Below are positions 10,480-22,049 of a stretch of 64,000 nucleotides of DNA, piece after piece. Both the position numbers and the translations under genes were made by a program. The stretch comes from Gnetum montanum (lineage: Eukaryota > Streptophyta > Gnetopsida > Gnetales > Gnetaceae), in contig MNCI01006577.1 in NCBI GenBank assembly GCA_015680685.1, forward strand, positions 5,358 through 69,357. The letters are read 5' to 3'. Numbering within the stretch: the stretch's first letter is position 1; every line of letters begins with the position of its first letter. The notes beneath the pieces were generated by a model, which searched no databases, was not told where the DNA came from, and saw only the letters and a program-made list of their open reading frames with translations.

Positions 10480-13400
10480 AAGTAAGCATCTTTTTATAAA
10501 ACTATAGAAATTTTTGAAGTGTTGCAATTTTTATAGGTAGCATATCTACTTCTGTTAATAAAATATCAAACACAATTTGAACTTCTACTTGGAGCTCTCA
10601 CAATAAAAGTCATTTTTGGATATATTCCAAATGTTTCCATTGGATTGGAAGAAATTGGTTCCCCATGTTTTATAATTGTATAATAGAACTAGTTGAACAA
10701 GTTTAGTGTACATTTGCTTATGAACATCCCATGCCCAAATCTATTCTTGTCTACATTTACTATAAACTAAATTTAAGGCATAGATACTACTTCAAACCCT
10801 CTAAGTAATACAATATTGCTAAACATATCTATTGAAACTGAGATGCCTAAATACTTATATAAGGAGACAATTTCCATTTTCTCTACTAAATATAAAAATC
10901 ATATGCAAAAGATCCTGTACCACACATCATCATTTTGGTTTTGCTAACATTGACTTTCATCCTTAAGACAATACAAAAATAATCTAAAATTTAATAAAAA
11001 TGAGGTATTAACTTAAATGTGTTCAATTGTAATAAGAAGTGGTGAAGGGGGCAAAATACAGAATCAACAAAATAGATACTTTTATCAAACTTAAATGTGT
11101 CTCAAGTGCAATGTTTGGCATGGAGCAAGTGTTGAACTTTCATAACTAATATTGTAATATAGATATACCTCAAGATATATAACTTAGCATTCCCCACCAA
11201 AAGTGAACCCATGACTTGGAGCTTTCAAATTAAGTCTTACCACTAGGTGCCTCAATTAGATAGCCACTTAAATCATATCACATTGGCTCAACTTTGATAA
11301 AGCAACCTCTTTTAAAAGGTGCACTATATAGGTTTTTTTAATATGACCAAATCAATTTAAATAACTTTCTCTAATTTTCTTACTAGAATACTACTCCCTT
11401 TAAAGAAAGAAGAATTAATTAAATAAGGGTAGTGTCCATTAACTTTACAATTTGCATTTGCATCATCAGACAGATGGACCATTGTAGGTTTAGCTATGGT
11501 GGTAGTGTTTAAATAGGGGTGAGTTTGAAAATGGTGCATGTGTGACTCTGAGTAAATGCATGGTGGTGTTAGTGGTGCATGTAATGATAGAGAGAGAGGG
11601 GTCTGGTTGCCATGAATTCTTCTTGTTGTCTTTGTATTGCCATTGTATATCATACCATACAAAACACTCTATGTGAAAATTTGTATCCTCATTTCTTAAG
11701 CCACTCATTTATTACTGCAATTCTTAGCTTAAATTAGTATATTTTAGATGAGATATAAAAAATTGGTGTCTTAGATGACTTTGGTACATATAAAGAACAT
11801 TAATAATGAACCTACAAAAAATATAACTATGTTATCATTATTATAAAAAAGCTATATGAAAAAAGGAAAGATGTAGCTCTTTATATTGATAAATGGTAGA
11901 AAAAAAAATCATATACCTGACCCCATTTTGTTGGGATAAGGTTATGATGGTAATAATGAAATTTCAGCTGAATGGTACGGGTCTTGGCTTGAAAACCCCT
12001 AGACACAAGTTTGAATCTACTAAATAGCAATGAGTTATAAACTTCTATAAAAAGAAATGTCATTAATTTTGTTAGTAAAATTTTGATAGCATTTGAGTTG
12101 CCATGATAAGAATACTAATGATGTATTAGTAGAAAAAATGATATACTTAAAAAGCTAAATTTTTTTAAATTGAATTTATTATATTAATAGTTCTTGAAAG
12201 TTTTAAAATGTTGATGCTATTATTTTGGCGTAATTTCTCAATAAAATAAATAAAATACAACACCATGCAACAAAATAAAGTGCTAAAAACTTTTTAAGGA
12301 TTTAACTTCACAAAAACTAGGATTTAATCATATAAGTAACTTACAATTGAAAAATATAGACTAAAATAAAAAAAATATGATATCAAACTAAAAATATGAT
12401 TTTAAAAGGGTAAGAATTCCTTTCCAAAAGGAAAATGTTTATTTCCAAAAGCTTATTTACAAGTTGATTTAGTCTCAAAACTTTGCTCTCTTGTTTTCAA
12501 AAGAAGAATGGTTGTAAATAAGCTTGAGCCAATGTCAAAACTTCGCTCTCCTTTTCAAAAGAAGAAACTGTGTTTAGCTTTGCTACTTGTGGGGGGTTGA
12601 CTTCTTCATGGTCCAACCACCATGTGAGAAGTAAACTTTGCCACCATTACAGGCTCAAGTAGATTAAAGTATATCTGTGTCTTTATGAATTAACCATGTA
12701 GGGTTGAGCTTTTCATGGTCTTGCTACTACGTTAGCAACTATCGCCAGGAAAGTAGACTTAATTTTAGAGGTTCGTAGCTACACCATGTGACTTAAACCA
12801 TGAAAGATTTAGAAAAGTAGATTATCCCTCCACCCCTCCTGTTAGCTATGTGTAACAATGCTACAATCATTGTCTTCCCTCTCCTACACATTATCACAAT
12901 TATTAATGTACCTTGGATTCCAACCTTAACTTGTAGTGTAACTTACCATGTCTTCAAGGTAGCATGTACACAAGGGGTAGTGGTGTGTGGTGTAGAGGAT
13001 GGGGGGTAGGACATGAAGGAGTATGTTGTAAGGAGGAGGGGAATGGTCAATGTTGGAAGCAAAATAGATGTCACACCAAGATATATAACTTAATATTGTC
13101 TTTGAGGATCAAATGCATAACTTGGAGCTTCTAAATCAAGAATCTTACCACTAGGCTAACACTTTATTATTCTACTTAAATCATTGTGTAAGTGGTTACA
13201 TTTTAAATACTTGCGTAAGTGGTATTGTAGCTAGTATAATTAGACGCTTGATGAAAACTTAAAGCTTATGAGTTTAATTCTAATGGGTAGTGTAGTTTAT
13301 GGGTTTGATTCTACCTCTGACTTTTTCATTATTCTTTTAGCTAGTTTATTGATTGAAATTAGTCATCTTTTTCATCATGCTCCTACTTTTTCTTTTGCTT

Positions 13401-14180
13401 TCTATGCTAGTTTCTTCCTATCTTGTTTTCTTGTCAATAGTCAAAATGGTTCAACCCTTTTTACAAAAGTTTTGTATTAGTTATACATCCAAAGATGCAC
13501 ATACTCATCTAGTTTTGATTCCAACAATCCCATTCAAAAGATTAAAGTTTAATTTAAAATAAGGAAATTTGCTTATTTATGAACTATGATGTTAAATTAT
13601 ATATTATTTTTCATAACACATAAAATCATTTGTAGAAAAGAAACATGATCCTCATCATCTTAGCATTGTTCTAACAAAATAGGGTTTGTTAGGGGTTCTA
13701 ATAGGATTAACAATGAAGTGAAAGCCTAACATCTTTTCAAGCAGTTACACCTTGGCTCAAACCTAGGTCATAAGAAAAAAAACATGATAATTTATGAAAA
13801 AAAAATCCATAGCACATTGAGCAACTAAAGGTGACGATGCTATAATATTCTTTTATAAAGTAATCAAGCAAGTTATAAAATCATATTTCGCTAATGAATT
13901 TAAAGTGAAGAGATAGATATAATATGGTATCATGCTTCTTGAAGTAGAGATGATCCATTAGATGTTGAAGCTATTTATTAAGTTATAGCCCACACTCATA
14001 ATCTTTTTGCATCCTCTTTGGATAAATACTCCAAAAAAGTAATGATGGAAACCCATGATAAGGAATAGCTTCATGATAATGGAATATTCAAGAGTACATT
14101 CTTTATTTTGATCATAAGAAAATTCACAAATTGTTAAAAATAAATAGAATTTTGAAAAATTTGGAAAAAATGTATGAAGG
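10480..14180. other. Non-coding AT-rich stretch, no gene seen
   Basis: No open frame here resembles a known family. Two ~130-bp stretches (11155-11290 and 13070-13200) are similar direct copies sharing agatatataacttag/taatatt and acttggagctt. A short direct pair around 12476 and 12536 (caaaacttygctct...caaaagaagaa) is also present. The counterpart of this region is missing from the right-hand copy of the duplication. Confidence 0.5.
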
Positions 14181-15163
14181 TGATGAGTGACAGGTATCCC
14201 TATGCCCAACTAGATGAATCACAAGTGTTCATGCATAATTCAGTCGAATTTCATGGATGGGACTAGTTGTGGCATCTAGATTATTAAACATTGATCATAG
14301 GACATTGTCTTTCCACTTTGACTAGTGGTAGCTTTGTCATGTATGGTTTAGTCCAAAGTGAGACATATGATAATTGATGTTGTTAGGCCTTGATTATTCG
14401 TAGTGATAAACATAATTGGAAATAAAATTTAGTCTAAAGTCTAAGTAATGATAGTAATGTAAATCTACTCTACCCTAGAGCGATGAGCATCCAATCTTGG
14501 CTTACTGTACACATCTTGGGTTCATGTGGCCATTACTAGATTATCAAGCATTATGTTGCTAGGAAAACCAAGCAATAACACTATTGGGATTACCAAACAA
14601 TTACACTTAAATAATCAAAACCAGTCGTACTCATTTTGCTTTACTAAAGAACAAGAAAGTAAAGTATTTAAAAATGTAACTGATTAAACTAGGAAAATAG
14701 TAGAAATTATGCTAAGTAAAATAGTAAGACTAAGTCAATGCTTTAATGATGAAAAGTAATCTCACTCTTTATTTCTAGACATGAACTATGCCCAAGTACA
14801 CTTATCTCAAGTAAATATTCCATACAACTGCTCAACACCTCACTACGGGCATTCACTCTATCGCTAAAACTACAAAACAAAACTGTAATAATCTACTTAA
14901 GTATGGAATGAAAGATCTTTGAATCATGCACCCAAGTGCTATACTTATAGACATGCATGCATCCCACGATATCGAATCTATGATGATGTAGCTTGTGCTA
15001 TGATATCAAATCTATAATGATGTAGCTTGTGCTATGATATCGAATATGTGACATCGTAGATATGATATCATAGTTAGGATATCATTCGTGGACAAAAATT
15101 GACTTTTTGTCAAATAGATGTGATATAACATCAGTGATATCCCAACCAACTGATGATTCATCA
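14181..15163 (-). repeat. E3 3' LTR
   Basis: 983 bp with termini TGATGA...TCATCA as read on the plus strand. It matches 31119-31591 and 55483-56426 (for example gaacaagaaagta, and gcttgtgctatgatat in U3). The minus-strand TATA box is tataagtat (plus 14941-14949). Immediately 5' of it, U3 carries tandem ~34-bp units with GATATC cores and a perfect 12-bp palindrome TATGATATCATA at 15061-15072. Confidence 0.85.
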
Positions 15164-15175
15164 TACACCCACAAC
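15164..15175 (-). promoter_or_regulatory. E3 polypurine tract
   Basis: On the minus strand ttgtgggtgta lies directly before the TGATGA start of the 3' LTR. It closely matches the E4 tract ttgtgggggta in the same position. This primes plus-strand DNA synthesis in LTR elements. Confidence 0.75.
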
Positions 15176-18170
15176 TGACTAAAAACTCATCCTTGAGTGA
15201 ACAAAAGAAGGAATAAGTTCCTTACAAAATATTGGGAAGGTATGGGATTATTGACTGACTTTAACTATTGACTAACTTTGAGTGCTGCAATGGCATGTAC
15301 AAAATTGACATAGTCACATGAAAAAACAAAAAAAAAAAAAATTGAAGTGGCTTAATGTAGTTCATATTTTGGGTGGTGGTGGCTCTTCCATCAACTTCTT
15401 TCCTTTGTCATCAAGTTTCTAGAAAGTTTTTGCTCTTCTGTTCCTATCTTCTTTTTTCCATATGTCCTCTCTATTAAGTATGGCACAAACACTCCTTCAA
15501 GTTTCACTGTAGCATTGACCTATTTGTTCTATCATAATTGGTAGGTTTCTCCTAAGTTCCATTCACTGCTATTAGTTAGTGTGGGCCATAATAGAGACAC
15601 TTGAAGTTACGTCTTCACTACTTTTGGAGCAAATTCCATAAAGGGACCAAAATTTAGTTCCACAATGATCATGGACATGATCTATCTTCTTGGATGGCTT
15701 GGAGGCAATCTGGTGACAGTGTGAATCGCTATCATTATTTAGGTGTTTGTGGAATTTTTTGCCTCTCTTTGCGCTAAGTGCTTAATAGCAATATTTTCTT
15801 AACGAATGTTGTATGATTGAGCTTCTTCTTCACATGTTTTGCTTGTGGGATTTGTTCCCCCACTCAACCTCTTTCACAACATCTTGCTCTTTTGCTCCTG
15901 TGTTGTGAAGGTCCTCCCTCTGGTATCCTCTTCTGGGCCATCTGCAATTAGCAAGGTTTTGAAATTATTAAGATGTTCCTATCAATTATTAATAGCTCTT
16001 TACCTTGCTCATACCCTTGGTTAGATCAAGTTCTTATCTTATTGCAATTCCAGAGTTTAAATTTTTTTTAAAAGGAACCCCTTAATTGTTATATCTTGTA
16101 GTTACTTATGATCTTTTATCATTTTCCTATCTCATTATGGCCTAAAATAGTCAATATGATCTATTAAGAGTATTATCTGAATCTTTCTGGCCTTAGTTTG
16201 ATTAATTAACTTTAAGATTCTTATTATCTCCTTATACTTACCCTTTATAATATCTTTCAAGCGTTAGGAATTTGTGGCTAAAATTTTCAAATTTTTTTTT
16301 GCTTATATTGTGCAATGCATCCTTCCCACCCCTCCCCCAATGACTAAGTTAAGTGCTTCGAGATCAATAGGATTAAAGAATCTTGGAATTTAGAGCTACA
16401 TTAGTGAAGTTATGGCCTTTGGAAACTAGTGTGCAAGACGGCTAAGGAAAAACTGCAAAAAATTCTCTTGCTACAATTGAGAGAAATGAAAAATTTTACT
16501 AACTCCTATGCATATATATACTATTTTTATATGCACAACATTGTAGGTGCCTACAACATTGTAACTACAATGTTACCATTAAAAATTTCAAAATTTTCAT
16601 TAATTTTTCTTAGAAAAAATGAGTCCAATGGAATGTTTGGAAGATGTAAAGCTTGTCCAAAGGGTTATGGCCCATGAGTGATGCATAATTTTCAACAATT
16701 CAGCATTCAAGGTTCATGAAGAAGGAATCTCAAGCAACAAAAGTTTATGGTATGGATAAGAAATGGATAATGAATTTATAATGTACAAATAGATTATTAG
16801 ATGATATGGCAATTTTATTAAATGTTTTAAAAGGCACAAGGTGATGTGGAATTACTTGGCAAGTATGAAATACAAGAGTTATACAAGTGGGTACTCCCCA
16901 AAGCAGGCTCTAGCCCTTAATGCCCTTGTATAACCATGCCTAAGAATTTCCTATGATACTCAAGGAGTTAAAGGTAAGACATACCTATTTAGCAAAACAC
17001 ACATGTTAGTATCACCAGATTCAAAAAATTAATGCTATATTATAGAAAACTGCAAGTTATGATTAAATATACAGTGAGATGAGATGGACTTTAGAATGGA
17101 TTGCTAAAATTGGGACATGAAATATCTAACCATAGGCATAATGAATCCTTGTGTGTTATTAATGGTTAAGATAATCATTAGCCCTTCTTTTTAAGATGCA
17201 AACCAAGTCCAAACCACATTCCAATGACATCACATTATTTCATCTCTAAGAGTTACAACCACAAGGCTACCACTGTTGTAAGGAGAATTACCACTTGGTG
17301 TATTGTCCAAGGAAGGAGTTTATTCATTGCACATTTTATTATGATTATTTTTTAGATTCTTGAGAAGCCACCTACCTTCAAGCATAGGTAACATGACTTT
17401 CTAGTGGAACCCCTAGAAATTTATTCTATGCATGAGTTTTATTTTTAACTATGTCAACCTTAGCATAGGACTACCTTCAGGCATGGGTAACATGTCTTTC
17501 TAGTAACATAGTAAGGCAACACTTATTGTACTCTTACTTTCATTTTTCATTAGACCTACATGGATATAATACTTCTTTAGCAACAAGATATAACTCATAG
17601 TAGTAAGCCAAGAGAACCCACAAATCCCCTTGATATCACACCCTTTGCATTCCCACTTGGTTCCTCACTCTTCTGTCTAGGCATAATGATCATAGGTTTA
17701 TTCTTAGTTCATTATGGCCATGGTAAGAACCTCTTATTAATGGAATGGATGGTGTGATCTCACCATATAAACAATTAGTTCCTTATGATTTAATAACATA
17801 GTGAAATCTCTACAACATTGGACTACATCTTGTTTTTATTTGTGAGATGTCTTATTAGTATTGAAAATTATGTACAAAGGATTTGAAAACAAAGTAGGAA
17901 AGAAATGGAAAAGATAGTAAGAATTGAAAAAGTGTAAAGAATGAAAATTTTTTGAAGAATTGAAAAATGTGAAAGGATTAAAAAATGTAAAAGAACATGA
18001 AAATTTGAAGAATGGAAAAGCATAAAAGAATAAGAAAATGTCAAAGAATGTGAAATAAGAAAAGAATTGTAAAACAAAAAAAATGGAAAAATCACTTATT
18101 AATTTTGAAATCAAAGTGAAGTATCTCCCTCATGACTAAATTCATGGGTGAGTGCTCAGAAAATGCTCCC
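15176..18170 (-). other. E3 3' untranslated region
   Basis: Non-coding on both strands. It aligns by eye with the 3' UTR of E4 in places: minus-strand gcattaagggctagagcctgctttgggg near 16900 matches E4 near 29402, and the gtcatgttacctatgc block near 17390 matches E4 near 28962. Similar sequence follows protease in E5 (46210-47100) and gag in E6 (42631-43420). An A/T-rich simple run (17880-18100) yields spurious Phe-rich frames on the minus strand. Confidence 0.65.
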
Positions 18171-18600
18171 TAAATCTCCTGGGTCAAACACTGTAGGTGG
18201 TTCATCGACCATGTTTAGTAATGTAACTTTTTAATTATCATCCCATATAATTTTAATGGTAGTGGAGTTATGATCATTTAAGTCCTATTTTCTTTTCCCT
18301 TTGGCATATGACTATGATCTAATTTTTTTGTTTTTGGGCCCTTAATTGGAGTTATCTTCTTAGATTGGGAATTAGTAAGTGTTTTAGATGTTTCCATGCA
18401 TGTGTTAGACAGTTTTTGGTTCTCAGTTAGTGGCCACAGGGTGTCTTTTAGTTTGGTGGTCTCTACTCTTTTGGTTGCACACACTAGTTGTTTATTGTTG
18501 TTGTTGTGGACTGAAATGGTACCTGTGTTGATGTTCTGGAGTGTTAGTCCGTGATTACACCCTTTGCTTTTAGTAGTAATGCATGGAATTATCGAGCTCT
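18171..18600 (-). pseudogene. E3 protease 3' remnant fused to integrase C-terminal remnant
   Basis: The minus frame contains LKDTLWPLTENQKLSNTC, equivalent to the spacer after protease in E4 (near 25190) and E5 (KDILWPLTKNQQLSNTC). It then passes within about 250 bp into KVTLLNMVDEPP and NLVMREI, which resemble the end of the E4 integrase region (KILVNIQQTKP and NLVVREM near 28140-28280). The protease catalytic region is not recognisable in E3. I read this as one deletion removing RT, RNase H and most of integrase. Confidence 0.6.
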
Positions 18601-20801
18601 CCCCACAATGATAGGTTTATCTATTATGTTTTGCACTAAAGTGGTAATGGGTGTTGGCTCTTGCATTAGATTGGGAGACATTATTTTGGTGAGAAAGGGT
18701 GTTGCACTTGGTTGGCCTTGTGCTGGTTTTGATGAGCTAGTAGGTCTATGAGTTTTGTGCCCATGTGAGGAAATTGTCCTAAAGAATAAATGTTTTCAAG
18801 GCTTTTGTTGAGATCTATTAAAATTATCATTTAGTTGTATGTTCATAGTACAAGTGGCATTCTTCCATTGATGGTGTGGTGCCAATCCTCCCTATGTTGT
18901 TAGCAGTGACATATGATGGAGGGAAGTATGAGAATATTGAGGAAATTATGAAGAATAAGAGGTTTGGGATGGTGATCCCATAGGGGATGTGGGTTGATGA
19001 TATTTGGAAAATTCATAGTAGTGATTTGAGGTAGATGATGTAAAACCATTTGGAGAAACAAGTTATTGAACATAATATCCGTACAAGTCTAGCTAGTAGT
19101 AAGGGTATTGTTTGTTTAATGATGGCCTCCCCCATGACTTTGGGTTTTGCTACTACATTTGACAGTAGTGTTGAGGTTGGTAAGAAGTCCCACTGGGATA
19201 GTACAATTTGTTGTAGGAATGTCTATAATTACCTTGTGAATAAGGTAATTTCCTAGGCATTTACTTTTGTACGAACTTAGGGTTCAAAGAAAAAGTCCAA
19301 TACTCATGTAGATGTAACATGACTGGGTAATAACCCTTTGGATGGTCATATAGGCAGATGTCATGTCCATCATCCTTTTTTGTGGTTGAGTCTACAACCT
19401 CTTCTCCTATAGTTGTTTTTCCTTTTTGTCAATAACTATTCCTACCTGTTTCTTTGTTCTTTTTCCTCTTCTTGCTCATTGTATTCTTTTTTGCATTACT
19501 CTCTCCTCTATGGTTTTCACTCAAGTCATAATTTTGTCATTTATCAACTCCCACATCTTATCTATCCTTACCTTAAGCTCAACAATAGACTTTTATATTG
19601 ATAGGGTCTATTGTGAAATCACCTCATCAAGAGTTGCCTCTTTTTCCTCATCATAGATATGGATCCCCTTGTTATGAAGAGTTGGATCCTAGTTATATTC
19701 CTCTACATTCACTAGTTTACATAGCTCTCCTTCTTCTTTTGCCACTTGCTCGATTAGCCTTTGTATTTGATGGGCTTTCAATTTAGAAAACTGACCTTGG
19801 GCATAAATCCCAAGGGTCTCTCTCATTTGGTTATGAAGTCCATTTATGATGTGGAAAAGCTACTCTTTTTGAGAGAAATCATAACCTAGACATCTATGTA
19901 CTAGTGAATAGTATCTATCCAAGGCCACATCCAAGGATTCATGTTTTTCTTGCATCCATTCTTGGATTTTTTTCTTTAAATTAGACACTCTTGTATAGGT
20001 ATGGTATTTCTCATTGAAGAGTTCTAGCATTGTGAGCCATTGATGGATTGAATCTAGTTCTAATGATCTATACCAACTTTCAACTTCATCAACTAGTATC
20101 CTAGGAAAGAGCTTAAGCTTTTGCCACTCATTCTCGATGTTCTACAAAGTGTGGGCATCTTGGAAGGCTTATAAGTGATGTTGTGGATTAGAGTTATAGC
20201 CTCCTACAAATTTATGGATGTTATTCATGTCAAGCCTTTTAATGCAACTTTCCCTTTGATGCCTATGGGGTATTCTAACTGCCTCCATCATCTGCGTCAT
20301 GCTCCTAATAGCCAACAAGGATTGATCATCATCAAACATGTCATGGTGGTGATTTCTATTTCTATTGGTTTAATTATGATGATATCGTCTATGCTCACTT
20401 TGATGATCTTGTCTATTTCTACTTCTATCTTCATCTTGATCCCTATTTCTATACCTATGTTCATCCTCATCAGAACTAGACATGCAAGAGAAAGAAGAAG
20501 ATGGTGAACTAGGAGAATTGCCATGGTTGTTGTATTTTCCCCTTTGATCCCTTGATGTATCTCTTCTAGGTTTAGAGAAGGTTCTAGGCCTTGAGGCCCT
20601 CATTCTAGGACTTACTCCATCTTCTCTAGGATTATTTGCACCAACTGAACATAGTCCTTGCATGTAGTAAGGGTCAAAATGAGCATATGGAACCCTTGGT
20701 TGATTTTGTTCGCTCTAATATTCTTTGGTATATATCCTATCATTTCTCCTACGAGTGTTTTCATCCTATGATGCATTCTTGGTCCTATGTGAAGAAGACA
20801 T
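18601..20801 (-). pseudogene. gag: E3 gag polyprotein, decayed
   Basis: Starts with ATG at 20801 (MSSSHRTKNAS). Order of regions: a short N-terminus without the FTFxxHQD domain seen in E4, E5, E7 and E11; a Ser/Arg/Asp-rich linker (SSPSSSFSCMSSSDEDE, RYRNRDQDEDRSRNR); the Retrotrans_gag core (KLKLFPRILVDEVESWYRSLEL, TMLELFNEKYHTYTRVSN); a charged coiled-coil-like stretch; a zinc-knuckle-like remnant near 19335-19375 (DICLYDHPKGYY); and a Pro/Thr-rich tail. Multiple stops and frameshifts. From 18930 rightward it is the reverse complement of 56489-58458. Confidence 0.85.
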
Positions 20802-20871
20802 GATTTCATTTGATAGTGTGTATGACTTAAAATATTAATGTTTTCTATAAGATAGATCATTAATATGTTTA

Positions 20872-21455
20872 NNNNNNNNNNNNNNNNNNNNNNNNNNNNN
20901 NNNNNNNNNNNNNNNNNNNNNNNNNNNNNNNNNNNNNNNNNNNNNNNNNNNNNNNNNNNNNNNNNNNNNNNNNNNNNNNNNNNNNNNNNNNNNNNNNNNN
21001 NNNNNNNNNNNNNNNNNNNNNNNNNNNNNNNNNNNNNNNNNNNNNNNNNNNNNNNNNNNNNNNNNNNNNNNNNNNNNNNNNNNNNNNNNNNNNNNNNNNN
21101 NNNNNNNNNNNNNNNNNNNNNNNNNNNNNNNNNNNNNNNNNNNNNNNNNNNNNNNNNNNNNNNNNNNNNNNNNNNNNNNNNNNNNNNNNNNNNNNNNNNN
21201 NNNNNNNNNNNNNNNNNNNNNNNNNNNNNNNNNNNNNNNNNNNNNNNNNNNNNNNNNNNNNNNNNNNNNNNNNNNNNNNNNNNNNNNNNNNNNNNNNNNN
21301 NNNNNNNNNNNNNNNNNNNNNNNNNNNNNNNNNNNNNNNNNNNNNNNNNNNNNNNNNNNNNNNNNNNNNNNNNNNNNNNNNNNNNNNNNNNNNNNNNNNN
21401 NNNNNNNNNNNNNNNNNNNNNNNNNNNNNNNNNNNNNNNNNNNNNNNNNNNNNNN
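20872..21455. other. Assembly gap (584 N)
   Basis: The gap should contain the end of the E3 leader, the E3 primer-binding site, about 450 bp of the E3 5' LTR and about 550 bp of the E4 5' LTR. That is roughly 1.05 kb by comparison with 55972-56489 and 30150-30700, so the gap appears undersized or a deletion occurred. Confidence 0.9.
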
Positions 21456-21913
21456 AAATTCATTTTGATCAATTAAGCAAATCATTAAATTACACAAGCA
21501 TGACCACTTCAAGCATGTGTGTAATGCTTGGTAACCTAGTAACGATTAGCATTTGGTAATCCTAGTAGTGTTGCACTGGTTTAGGATGTGTACATCAAGT
21601 GGGAACTGATGCTAATGTTAGGATTAGTTAGAACTTAGTTAATGAGTAGTTAAGTTAAATTAGTCACTTAGTTACCTCTCTCCTTCCCTGCTAGCGCAGG
21701 ACATAAAAACATAAAAGCTATAAAAATCATATGCCTCAAGCTTACTTAACCATACAATCATGACATACAAGTAAGCTTGGGAAGACAATGATCAACCAAC
21801 CCATCCTTGTTCCATAAGGGCACATAAGCACTTAGTCCTTGGAATTTGACCGGATCGTGTGTGAAACGCTCATATTCATATAGTTGAGCATAGGGGTACC
21901 TCACCGCTCATCA
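21456..21913 (+). repeat. E4 5' LTR, 3' part only
   Basis: 458 bp matching 30705-31118, ending CGCTCATCA. About 45 bp (ttccataagggcacataag... to ...gaccgg) present here is missing from the 3' LTR. U3 with its palindromic array and TATA box lies in the N gap. Confidence 0.85.
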
Positions 21914-21914
21914 T

Positions 21915-21932
21915 TGGTGCCATTGTCGGGGA
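21915..21932 (+). promoter_or_regulatory. E4 primer-binding site, tRNA-Asp type
   Basis: TGGTGCCATTGTCGGGGA starts one base after the LTR end. It matches the tRNA-Asp primer-binding site known from Athila/Tat elements (TGGCGCCGTTGCCGGGGA) with a few transitions. Confidence 0.8.
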
Positions 21933-22049
21933 CTTAGTTGTTTGTGCACTAACTAGAACATAGGAAATCATTCACATCATTGGAACAAACCCTTAGGGTT
22001 AGTTGAGAAAATAATAATCAAGAATAAATTACACACTAAACAGACAAGT

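Noticed and set aside
11155-13200. The pair 11155-11290 and 13070-13200 as LTRs of a small element
   Set aside because: Similarity is limited to about 130 bp, with no TG/CA ends, primer site or target duplication that I can see.
15839-16024. 61-codon hydrophobic ORF
   Set aside because: Lies in the E3 3' UTR, no family resemblance, typical chance frame in T-rich DNA.
17836-18114. Phe-rich minus-strand frames
   Set aside because: They come from a low-complexity A/T run within the E3 3' UTR, with an equivalent non-coding run in E5.
20297-20663. Arg/Asp/Ser-rich overlapping frames as an RNA-binding host protein
   Set aside because: The sequence is the linker of E3 gag, with a matching copy in E3' at 56740-57060.
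20612-21512. Long open frames made mostly of X across the N gap
   Set aside because: They are translations of N and carry no information. The same applies to 37212-37733.
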